Under the pieces are notes generated by a model. That model had not been told where the DNA came from and did not search any database. It saw nothing but the letters and a program-made list of their open reading frames with translations. This document shows, piece after piece, positions 1 to 5,192 of a stretch of 7,854 nucleotides of DNA. Source of the stretch: Alphaproteobacteria bacterium. GTDB lineage: Bacteria; Pseudomonadota; Alphaproteobacteria; Rhodobacterales; Rhodobacteraceae. The stretch is from positions 1 to 7,854 of the forward strand of contig JAJRUE010000055.1 in the NCBI GenBank assembly GCA_024277955.1. The letters are read 5' to 3'. Position numbers and translations under genes: made by a program. Every line of letters starts with the position of its first letter. Within the stretch, counting starts at the first letter, position 1.

Positions 1-40
1 GAATGAGGGGTCGTCAGCGGCGCGGCGGCGCACTTTTCGC

Positions 41-69
41 TTGACCCCTGGCGCGCCCTCGCATACCAC
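41..69 (+). promoter_or_regulatory. Putative promoter of the tRNA-Met gene
   Basis: TTGACC at 41-46 matches five of six bases of the -35 consensus. A weak TACCAC at 64-69 follows after a 17-nt spacer and would serve as -10, placing the transcription start just upstream of the tRNA at 83. The -10 element is poor, which is common in GC-rich alphaproteobacteria. The assignment rests mainly on the -35 box and its position. Confidence 0.45.
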
Positions 70-82
70 GCCATTCGCTTCT

Positions 83-159
83 GGCGGAGTAGCTCAGTTG
101 GTTAGAGCAGCGGAATCATAATCCGCGTGTCGGGGGTTCAAGTCCCTCCTCCGCTACCA
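83..159 (+). tRNA. tRNA-Met (anticodon CAT), CCA encoded
   Basis: A complete 77-nt cloverleaf. The acceptor stem GGCGGAG pairs with CTCCGCT (G-U at the first pair) and is followed by discriminator A and an encoded CCA at 157-159. The D arm holds the AGCTCAGTTGGTTAGAGC block. The anticodon stem GCGGA/TCCGC encloses a 7-nt loop with CAT at 117-119. The T arm carries GGTTCAAGTCC. The G1-U72 pair and overall sequence fit elongator Met of alphaproteobacteria. CAT can also denote tRNA-Ile2 read after lysidine modification, and initiator tRNA would need three G-C pairs in the anticodon stem, which are not present. Elongator Met is therefore preferred over the other two. It is the only gene here on the plus strand and converges with the oxidase operon. 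Confidence 0.95.
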
Positions 160-195
160 TTTCCCCCTGAAAAACATGACGACGGCCAGGCGATG

Positions 196-215
196 ACCGC
201 CCGGCAGGGCGTGGT
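196..215 (+). terminator. Weak hairpin downstream of the tRNA, possible terminator
   Basis: CGCCC at 198-202 pairs with GGGCG at 207-211 around a GGCA loop. The 3' arm is followed by TGGTTT, which is only a short T run. A wider imperfect stem (GGCC-A-GGCGA at 184-193 with TCGCCGGCC at 223-231) surrounds it. It may end the tRNA transcript, but the missing T tract keeps this tentative. Confidence 0.3.
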
Positions 216-250
216 TTGCGCGTCGCCGGCCAGGTCCGGTCCGGGCAAGG

Positions 251-284
251 AAAAAGCCGACCCGCGCTAAGGCGGACCGGCTTT
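251..284 (-). terminator. Intrinsic terminator of the oxidase operon (after ctaB)
   Basis: Read on the minus strand, 13 bases (AAAGCCGGTCCGC) pair completely with GCGGGTCGGCTTT across a 6-nt loop, using two adjacent G-U wobbles. The RNA then runs into TTTTT and CC. It lies 36-69 nt beyond the ctaB stop codon at 320. This is the most convincing rho-independent terminator in the window. The stem could also function in the plus direction for the tRNA transcript, but the T run on that side is interrupted (TTTCCCTTT). Confidence 0.85.
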
Positions 285-319
285 CCCTTTCGGCGAGTGG
301 TGGCTGCCGTCAAGTCGTG

Positions 320-1243
320 TCAGGCGAGCGCCGCGTCCCCGATCAGCGCTGCGAAATGCAGGAACAGATACCACAGCGTCAGCTTGAAGAACGCCCGCTC
401 GGCTGCGTAGTGGTCGGTTGTTGCGGCGCTTTCGCTGCGCTTCCAGAGCCGCCAGGCGCCAAGGCACAGCATCGCGTTCAGCACCGCCGCCGTGGCGATA
501 TAGACCGGGCCCGCGATGCCTGCGAACACCGGCAAGGTCGCGGTCAGCGCCAGCAGGATAGTGTAGACCAGGATGTGCCGGCGGGTCGAGACCCGACCAT
601 GGGTGACGGTCAGCATCGGCACGCCGGCGCGTTCGTAATCGTCGTTCATGAACAGCGACAACGACCAGAAATGCGGCGGCGTCCACATGAAGATCAGCGC
701 AAACATCGAGATGCCCGGCAGGCTGATTTCCCCGGTGGCGGCAGCCCAGCCGATCATCGGGGGCAGCGCGCCCGACGCGCCGCCGATCACGATATTCTGG
801 GGTGTGCGGCGTTTCAGCCAGATGGTGTAGATCACCACGTAAAAGAAAATCGTGAAGGCCAGCAGCCCGGCGGCGACCGCGTTCGACAGCCACCAGAGCG
901 CGCCCACCGACAGCGCCGACATGGCCAGACCAAAGACCATCGCGGCGCGTGGGGTGACCCGGCCGCGTGGCACCGGACGGCCCCGGGTGCGGCGCATCTT
1001 GGCGTCGATGTCGGCGTCCCACCACATGTTCAGCGCCCCGGCGGCGCCGCCGCCAAGCGCGATCATCGCGATGATCGCAAGCGCGACCAGCGCCGAGGGG
1101 CGGTTGGGCGCTACGATCAGGCCCACCGCCGCGGTGAACACCACCAGCGACATGACACGGGGTTTGAGCAGAATGACATAGGTGCGCGCGGTGGTGCGGG
1201 CGCGCCGCGATACATTGGCAAATGCGACGAGGGCTTCGCTCAT
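320..1243 (-). CDS. ctaB: Protoheme IX farnesyltransferase (heme O synthase)
   Basis: 307-residue integral membrane prenyltransferase of the UbiA family. It adds a farnesyl group from farnesyl diphosphate to the 2-vinyl of heme b, giving heme O, the precursor of heme A. The first Mg-diphosphate motif is N72-x3-D76-x3-D80, followed by the RTRGRP segment at 85-90. The family signature YTxWLKRRTPQNIVIGG covers 139-155 and runs on into GALPPMIGWAA. A third conserved block is HFWSLSLFMNDDYERAG at 191-207. Multiple hydrophobic helices fit the family, and the length is typical. Start at 1243: AGGGAGA sits about 6 nt upstream. It is the last gene of the operon with coxB, coxA and the Met-rich cupredoxin, the usual place for the enzyme supplying heme to the oxidase. 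A separate heme A synthase (ctaA) is not in the window. Confidence 0.97.
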   Translation of the reverse strand: MSEALVAFANVSRRARTTARTYVILLKPRVMSLVVFTAAVGLIVAPNRPSALVALAIIAMIALGGGAAGALNMWWDADIDAKMRRTRGRPVPRGRVTPRAAMVFGLAMSALSVGALWWLSNAVAAGLLAFTIFFYVVIYTIWLKRRTPQNIVIGGASGALPPMIGWAAATGEISLPGISMFALIFMWTPPHFWSLSLFMNDDYERAGVPMLTVTHGRVSTRRHILVYTILLALTATLPVFAGIAGPVYIATAAVLNAMLCLGAWRLWKRSESAATTDHYAAERAFFKLTLWYLFLHFAALIGDAALA

Positions 1244-1266
1244 CTTTCGTCTCCCTGAGTGTTCGG

Positions 1267-1296
1267 TGTGCCCGAGCCCCGCGGGGCTCGGGCACA
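1267..1296 (-). promoter_or_regulatory. Perfect 30-bp palindrome, strong intercistronic hairpin
   Basis: TGTGCCCGAGCCCCG is followed directly by its exact reverse complement, giving 15/15 matches. As RNA it would fold into about 13 G-C-rich pairs with a CGCG loop. It sits between the cupredoxin stop (1310) and the ctaB ribosome binding site. There is no T run after it on either strand, so a clean intrinsic terminator is unlikely. An mRNA-stability stem or partial attenuator that lowers ctaB output relative to the oxidase subunits is more plausible. Confidence 0.6.
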
Positions 1297-1310
1297 GGCG
1301 ATTTTCGCCC
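1297..1310 (-). promoter_or_regulatory. Small hairpin touching the cupredoxin stop codon
   Basis: On the plus strand GGCGA (1297-1301) pairs with TCGCC (1305-1309) around TTT. On the minus strand it reads GGGCGAAAATCGCC, directly abutting the 30-bp palindrome and overlapping the last base of the TAG stop. It adds a second stem to the same intercistronic structure. Its function is unknown. Confidence 0.35.
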
Positions 1311-2293
1311 TACATGTCCATTGCCATGCCTTCGGTGGCCATCTGGCCCATCATGCCCATCTGCATGTGATAGGGCAGCATGCACATGAACATCCACGAC
1401 CCCGGCTCGGTCACTTTCAGCACAAAGCTGAATTCGCCGCCGGGCAGCACCAGCGCCTTTTCGAACAGGGCTTCGTGTTCAAAGAGGCTCCAGTCGGCGC
1501 GGGTCGCGCGGTAGTTGACGGCCTGCATCAGCGGCGGCGACATGAACATGAATTCATGCGGAATCTGGCCGCCGTTCTTGACCGTGAACTTGATCCGCTC
1601 GCCGGGCTTGACGTCGATCTTCATGTCCGAGAACTTCCACTCGGACATGGTCAGCACGATCTCGCGGTCAAAGTCGCCTTCCTCGGTGACCAGCAGGCCG
1701 CCTTCGCCCATTTCCATGCCCATGTCACCGTCCATTTTCATGCCGCCGCTGTCGGAAGCATTCATGTCCATGGAGCCGCTGTCGGCAGAGTTGCCACCCT
1801 CGGCCATGTTCATGTTGCCGCCGTCCGAGGCGTTCATGTCCATGGAGCCGCTGCCAGCAGAGCTGCCGCCCTCGGCCATGTTCATGGTCCCGCCGTCGGA
1901 AGCATTCATGTTCATGGAACCGCTGTCGGCAGAGTTGCCGCCTTCGGCCATGTTCATGTTGCCGCCGTCCGAGGCGTTCATGTCCATGGAGCCGCCATCA
2001 GACGACCCCATGTTCATGCCGCTCATGTCCATCCCGCCCATCATCTTGTCGAAAGCGGCCTGGGCCTCTTCCAGATGGGCTTCGTCCGAGTCGGGGACTT
2101 CGAACACACCGGCTTCTTCGGCGGATTCGTCTTCCCCGAGGTTCGGCGATTCGGGCACGAAACCTTCTTCGCGGAACTTGGTCAGAAGGCTTTCGGGGGG
2201 TGGCAGTTGGGTAATCGGACCAACCGCCGCGGTGGTCAGGTAGGCTACCAGCGCGCCGCCGACCAATCCTGTCAGAACAAAAAATCTGATCAT
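1310..2293 (-). CDS. Met-rich tandem-repeat protein with C-terminal cupredoxin domain
   Basis: 327 residues from the chosen ATG. Residues 1-25 are a hydrophobic N-terminal signal or anchor (MIRFFVLTGLVGG...). Residues 30-85 are acidic and Pro/Glu-rich. Residues 84-196 are Met/Asp/Ser/Gly-rich and hold three full 24-residue repeats (102-125, 126-149, 150-173) and a partial fourth, each with MxMNAS and MNMAEGG cores. Residues about 200-316 look like a cupredoxin, with candidate type-1 copper ligands H246 (IPHEF), C304, H309 and M312 or M314 (CMLPYHMQMGM). The tail is again Met-rich. Met-rich tracts bind Cu(I) in other periplasmic copper proteins. The product probably sits on the periplasmic face and either loads copper into the oxidase or feeds it electrons; this is inference from position. 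Start: AAGGAGA at 2302-2308 lies 3 nt before ATG 2299 and 9 nt before ATG 2293, so the latter is better spaced. It begins 13 nt after coxA. Confidence 0.85.
   Translation of the reverse strand: MIRFFVLTGLVGGALVAYLTTAAVGPITQLPPPESLLTKFREEGFVPESPNLGEDESAEEAGVFEVPDSDEAHLEEAQAAFDKMMGGMDMSGMNMGSSDGGSMDMNASDGGNMNMAEGGNSADSGSMNMNASDGGTMNMAEGGSSAGSGSMDMNASDGGNMNMAEGGNSADSGSMDMNASDSGGMKMDGDMGMEMGEGGLLVTEEGDFDREIVLTMSEWKFSDMKIDVKPGERIKFTVKNGGQIPHEFMFMSPPLMQAVNYRATRADWSLFEHEALFEKALVLPGGEFSFVLKVTEPGSWMFMCMLPYHMQMGMMGQMATEGMAMDM
1751..1990 (-). repeat. 72-bp tandem repeat array inside the Met-rich gene
   Basis: Three complete 72-bp units (1990-1919, 1918-1847, 1846-1775) and a partial fourth (1774-1751) stand head to tail in frame. 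Each encodes a SMDMNASDGG-type start, an MNMAEGG centre and an SADSG or SAGSG end. Units 1 and 3 encode identical peptides. Unit 2 differs at four residues (D to N, N to T, N to S, D to G). Near-identity at the DNA level suggests recent duplication or ongoing homogenisation. Because the unit is a multiple of three, copy-number change would leave the cupredoxin in frame. Confidence 0.9.
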
Positions 2294-2301
2294 CGTCATA
2301 G

Positions 2302-2308
2302 TCTCCTT
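2302..2308 (-). promoter_or_regulatory. Ribosome binding site of the Met-rich cupredoxin
   Basis: AAGGAGA on the minus strand overlaps the TAA stop of coxA (2307-2309). It decides the start: the long reading frame could open at 2368 inside coxA, but only the ATGs at 2299 and 2293 follow this strong site. The overlap with the coxA stop suggests translational coupling. Confidence 0.75.
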
Positions 2309-3884
2309 ATTCTGCCGGTTGGGCGGCAGCGGCCGCGTCGTCGTCCATTTCCAGCGGCCACGGATCATCCGGTGCCGCCTTGCCCCAGCGGGCGCTGTAA
2401 GCGACGTTGAAGATGAAGATCAGAAAGCCCAGGCCAACCATGTAGCCACCGATGGTGATGAACAGCTGCGCCTCGGCCCAGCCGGGCATCGCCAGATAGT
2501 CATAGACCCAGCGCGGGAAGTAGAGGTAGCCCGCGACGCCCATGCCGGTGATCTTCAGGAACAGCCCGATCTGCCACAGCCAGAAGTGCCAGTTGCCCAG
2601 TTTCTGGTTGAACATCTTGCCGGTGAAATAGGGATACAGGTAGTAGAACCCCGCGATCCCCATCTGCGCCGTGAAGCCCACGAACATCGCGTGGAAGTGC
2701 GCCGGTATCCAGTAGGTGTTGTGGATAAAGTCGCTGTCCGGCGCGATCTGCGCGTTCAGGAATGCCGTGGCGCCGCCGTAGATGATGAAGGCGATCGACA
2801 TGACCATGAACTTGAACGGAACCGCGCGCCGGGCCGAAGCCGGGATCGGCGCCATGAACAGCGTCGAGATCCAGTTGAACACGTGCAGAACCGACGGGAT
2901 GAAGACCAGCATGGTCAGGATCTGGACAAAGCGTTCATAGCCCCCGGAAATGGTATGCACCGGCTGGAAGTGGTGCGGACCGATTGGTATCGCGCCAAGC
3001 CCCAGCAGGATAAAGGCAACCACGCCCGACCAGTAGCTCCACATCTTGTGGCCCAGGAAACGCGGCATGATCGTGTAGATCACCGCGATCGCCGGCACGA
3101 AGGGCAGGTAGACCGCCGGGTGGCCGTAGCTCCAGAACAGATACAGGAAGAACTGGATGGAACCGCCGCGCGACGGGTCGAACCAGGCGACTTCTGTCCA
3201 TTGCATGTAGTCGTTCAGCAGCCCGAAGCCGGCAAAGCCAAGCGGCACGACCGAAACCATGAACAGCAGCCCGATGGTGCCCGCAGCCCACCCCATGAGC
3301 GGCGTCCTGGACAGGCCGAAGCCGCCGGAAAACGCGTTGCGGAACAGCACCGCGCCGGCCAGGAATTCCGACACAGCCACCAGGATGATCGCCAGGTGCC
3401 CCATCCACAGATAGGGGTTGCCGGTGCGGAACGACATCGGCGCATAGGCGGTCCAGGTAAAGTCCGGGCGCCCGATCACCAGCAGCACCGCCGCCACGAT
3501 CAGCGTCCAGTAGCTGGCCTGCGCCGCCCCGGACCACAATAGCCGTTCGGTGCCCATCACCTTGGGCAGCATGAAGTACAGGATCGACACCACCAGCGGG
3601 ATGAGGAAGCCAAAGACCATCACCATCCCGTGCAGCGTCATCAGGGTCATATAGACCTTGGCCCCGAGGAGCTGCACATCGGGCACCGTCAGTTCGGCCC
3701 GGAAGGCGAGCGCGAAGAAACCGCCCAGCGCCAGCATGATGAAGGCCGTGAAGATGCCCTTGAGCGCGATCTTGCGATAGTCGTTGGAAAACAGAAGCTC
3801 TCGAATCGTGGTCTTGCCGACAAGGTTTTCCGGTTTCCAGTGGGCCAGGTTGCCGGGCCCGTGGTTTACAAGTTTCTCGGACAT
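2307..3884 (-). CDS. Heme-copper oxidase subunit I, divergent, B-family (ba3)-like
   Basis: 525-residue multi-helix catalytic subunit that would reduce O2 at a heme-CuB centre. All metal ligands are visible: low-spin heme H85 (HGMVMVF) and H398; CuB H255, H304 and H305; high-spin heme H396 (AHFHAMF). Y259 in GHPAVY is in the position of the His-Tyr cross-link. Landmark A-family proton residues are absent: D-channel Asp aligns with R114, helix-VI Glu with A257, and K-channel Lys with H334 (IPSVLHVFNW). The segments FIHNTYWIPAHFH and YFTGK, the PRWVY further on, and PSxxHxF resemble the ba3 family more than the aa3 family. Start ATG shares one base with the coxB stop (TGATG). A nitric oxide reductase derived from this superfamily is the main alternative, but the retained Tyr favours O2. 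Naming it ctaD would imply an A-type enzyme, so the symbol is left empty. Confidence 0.9.
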   Translation of the reverse strand: MSEKLVNHGPGNLAHWKPENLVGKTTIRELLFSNDYRKIALKGIFTAFIMLALGGFFALAFRAELTVPDVQLLGAKVYMTLMTLHGMVMVFGFLIPLVVSILYFMLPKVMGTERLLWSGAAQASYWTLIVAAVLLVIGRPDFTWTAYAPMSFRTGNPYLWMGHLAIILVAVSEFLAGAVLFRNAFSGGFGLSRTPLMGWAAGTIGLLFMVSVVPLGFAGFGLLNDYMQWTEVAWFDPSRGGSIQFFLYLFWSYGHPAVYLPFVPAIAVIYTIMPRFLGHKMWSYWSGVVAFILLGLGAIPIGPHHFQPVHTISGGYERFVQILTMLVFIPSVLHVFNWISTLFMAPIPASARRAVPFKFMVMSIAFIIYGGATAFLNAQIAPDSDFIHNTYWIPAHFHAMFVGFTAQMGIAGFYYLYPYFTGKMFNQKLGNWHFWLWQIGLFLKITGMGVAGYLYFPRWVYDYLAMPGWAEAQLFITIGGYMVGLGFLIFIFNVAYSARWGKAAPDDPWPLEMDDDAAAAAQPAE

Positions 3885-4513
3885 CAGCCGTTCCCCCCGT
3901 TGGTTTCAAGACTGGCGGTATTTTCGCCACCTTCGACAACCAGCCATGCTTTCATCTGGGCGTGACCCACGCCGCAGTAGTTCACGCACTGGATCAGGTA
4001 TTTTCCCGGCTCGTCCGGGGCCTTGATCCAGACCTCGCGGCGGTCGTCGGGGTCGATCTCTGCGGTGATCTGCGCCACCGGGATGTTGAAGCCGTGGATC
4101 ACGTCATTACTGACGATCTTGAACAAGACCTTCTGGCCCGGCTCGACCACCACCGCGTTGCGGCTGATTTCCTGGTCTTCGTTGATGAAGCCAAAGCCCC
4201 ACTGAAAGGCGATGACCTCGAACTCACGGTCAAAGACCTGATCCTTGGCGGGATCGTAGTTGCCGGAAACCTTCTTGGTCCCCTCTTCCAGGTTTTGTTG
4301 ATAGGCCGAGTAGGTTCCGACGCTCAGCTTGTCGGCGTACCAGACAAGCCCCAGCATGACCGCGATGAACGCGAATTCGAACGAATAGCTGGGTTTCCAG
4401 CGGCGCTTCATCAGAATTGCCGCAAATAGCATGACAAGGCCCAGCACCGTGAATGATGCGGTTATGGCCATCATGATCGCCTGTGGACCCCAGATCCCCA
4501 AAGCGTTTTCCAT
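3884..4513 (-). CDS. Cytochrome c oxidase subunit II with CuA centre
   Basis: 209 residues, shorter than usual A-type subunit II. There are two N-terminal hydrophobic segments (about 12-35 and 46-60), then a periplasmic cupredoxin fold. CuA ligands are H140 (DVIHGFNIP) and C176, C180, H184 and M187 in CVNYCGVGHAQM. The aromatic electron-entry region appears as FQWGF (103-107). N178 replaces the Glu of the canonical CxExC loop; ba3 oxidases also lack Glu here. There is no fused cytochrome c domain and no obvious cleaved signal peptide. The subunit would accept electrons from a periplasmic donor and pass them to subunit I. Start at 4513 is firm: AGGAGG lies 6 nt upstream. It is the first gene of the operon and overlaps the next gene by one base. 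Confidence 0.95.
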   Translation of the reverse strand: MENALGIWGPQAIMMAITASFTVLGLVMLFAAILMKRRWKPSYSFEFAFIAVMLGLVWYADKLSVGTYSAYQQNLEEGTKKVSGNYDPAKDQVFDREFEVIAFQWGFGFINEDQEISRNAVVVEPGQKVLFKIVSNDVIHGFNIPVAQITAEIDPDDRREVWIKAPDEPGKYLIQCVNYCGVGHAQMKAWLVVEGGENTASLETNGGNG

Positions 4514-4659
4514 GTTTTTCCTCCTGTATCGTCTGACGCGGGATAAGGCGCGTCGTGCCGGCGGGCCTGCGCTGTCGTGGCATGGCGCGCCATTATCCGC
4601 ATGGGGCCGGACAAACCGGTCCCCGGTTCATGCGCCCGGTCGGGGCGCACGCCTATGCG
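4514..4659 (-). promoter_or_regulatory. Leader and putative promoter region of the oxidase operon
   Basis: This 146-nt gap holds no convincing gene. GATAAT at 4592-4597 (minus strand) matches five of six -10 bases, but no good -35 stands 16-18 nt upstream. A perfect 12-bp palindrome, ATGGCGCGCCAT, lies at 4582-4593 and overlaps the edge of that box. The Shine-Dalgarno AGGAGG is close to the start codon. No anaerobic Fnr-type (TTGAT-N4-ATCAA) site was seen. Confidence 0.35.
4603..4649 (-). terminator. Two tandem hairpins after the Cys-cluster gene, possible terminator
   Basis: TGCGCCC (4631-4637) pairs perfectly with GGGCGCA (4643-4649), beginning 10 nt after the stop codon at 4660. A second stem, GGGGCCGG (4603-4610) with CCGGTCCCC (4616-4624), has one bulged base. 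Neither is followed by a T run on the minus strand. They may end the upstream transcript partially or shape the oxidase leader. Confidence 0.4.
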
Positions 4660-5016
4660 TCAGGTTCGTGGAGGTGCTGCTGGGGGTTCGAACGCCAGGG
4701 GTTCGGCCAAGGTGGCGCCGCCAGCCCGGAACAGCCGGGCATACCTGGTTTCGGGGATCTCGACGGAACAGGTTTCGCCCACGTCGCAGGCGCAGCAGAC
4801 ATTGCCGCTGGCAGTGTTCTGCACAGGCAGGCCTGTGGTTCCGTCGGGCAGGGACTTGGCGCGGATGAGGGCGTTTTGAAACCCGTGCGCGTGGCCGGAA
4901 ATCCCGGACGGCCCATACCGGCCCGCACCGGCGCGCATGCCCATCGTGGCAGTCGCACCGACAAGAAGCAGGATCAGGCTTGTGAGCAGCCAGGTTTCGA
5001 TCATCCGTCGCAGCAT
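4660..5016 (-). CDS. Small membrane-anchored protein with a Cys cluster, function unknown
   Basis: 118 residues from the ATG at 5016; not recognised. Residues 6-26 form one hydrophobic segment (IETWLLTSLILLLVGATAT), a signal peptide or anchor, so the rest is probably periplasmic. Four cysteines cluster as C74-C75-x-C77-x5-C83 (VCCACDVGETC), and H42 and H44 lie before them. The cluster could bind metal or form disulfides; neither can be shown here. The C-terminus is Pro/Ala-rich. The frame stays open to a GTG at 5064, but that extension is AT-rich and runs through a perfect inverted repeat, so 5016 is preferred. No clear Shine-Dalgarno site precedes either start. It lies 146 nt upstream of coxB in the same direction, which hints at a respiratory or copper-related role without proving one. 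Confidence 0.55.
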   Translation of the reverse strand: MLRRMIETWLLTSLILLLVGATATMGMRAGAGRYGPSGISGHAHGFQNALIRAKSLPDGTTGLPVQNTASGNVCCACDVGETCSVEIPETRYARLFRAGGATLAEPLAFEPPAAPPRT

Positions 5017-5039
5017 GGAAGCGTTGTTAGCATGTTCAG

Positions 5040-5062
5040 GAAATTTTGCGAAACAAAATTTC
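5040..5062. promoter_or_regulatory. Perfect AT-rich inverted repeat, candidate operator
   Basis: GAAATTTTG (5040-5048) and CAAAATTTC (5054-5062) are exact inverted copies around CGAAA. The site stands in an AT-rich island (about 5031-5100) within GC-rich DNA and ends 23 bp upstream of the preferred start of the Cys-cluster gene. A possible -35, TTCGCA (minus strand, 5046-5051), lies inside it, with TAACAA 17 nt further on as -10. This is the arrangement expected of a repressor site. The regulator is not identifiable. On either strand it could also form a 9-bp stem with a 5-nt loop. Confidence 0.5.
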
Positions 5063-5141
5063 ACAAACTGACAAGATTTAACAACATCAGATGGTTACAC
5101 CTGGTTTTCGCGACGCAATCAGGGGCAGAATCGCGAAATCG

Positions 5142-5178
5142 GCGGGCCCGGCCGGGCGATCTGTCCGGCCGGGCCCGC
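5142..5178 (-). terminator. GC-rich hairpin after the L,D-transpeptidase gene
   Basis: GCGGGCCCGGCCGG (5142-5155) and CCGGCCGGGCCCGC (5165-5178) form a perfect 14-bp stem with a 9-nt loop, beginning 14 nt past the stop codon at 5193. The minus strand continues CGATTTCGCG, so the T run is very short. The strength and position of the stem still make a terminator likely. The remainder of the 5065-5192 gap shows nothing else. Confidence 0.6.
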
Positions 5179-5192
5179 GATAAGGTGTTTGC

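Noticed and set aside
83..159. tRNA as an integration (att) site for a genomic island
   Set aside because: No integrase and no second copy of the tRNA 3' end were seen in the window; the neighbouring genes are ordinary respiratory genes.
116..313. Minus-strand frame of 65 codons ending in an EEGLEPPTRGL-like peptide
   Set aside because: The C-terminal part is the antisense translation of the tRNA-Met, a well-known source of false proteins. The rest is intergenic and includes the terminator.
317..1258. 313-codon plus-strand frame opposite ctaB
   Set aside because: Exact shadow of a well-supported gene; composition is rich in Arg, Gln, His and Gly with no domain or membrane pattern.
1751..1990. 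CRISPR-like array
   Set aside because: Repeats are contiguous, in frame and without unique spacers, so this is a coding tandem repeat.
2300..2368. Upstream start of the Met-rich gene at 2368, overlapping coxA
   Set aside because: The extension is hydrophilic (RGRWKWTTTRPLPP) and would bury the signal peptide; a strong Shine-Dalgarno site precedes the ATGs at 2299 and 2293.
1259..2410. 383-codon plus-strand frame rich in His-Val-His repeats
   Set aside because: The histidines are CAT codons formed by reading the Met-rich repeats (ATG) backwards, so it looks like a metal-binding protein only by accident.
2319..3542. 407-codon plus-strand frame opposite coxA
   Set aside because: Shadow of subunit I, which has all metal ligands; charged low-complexity product with no recognisable motif.
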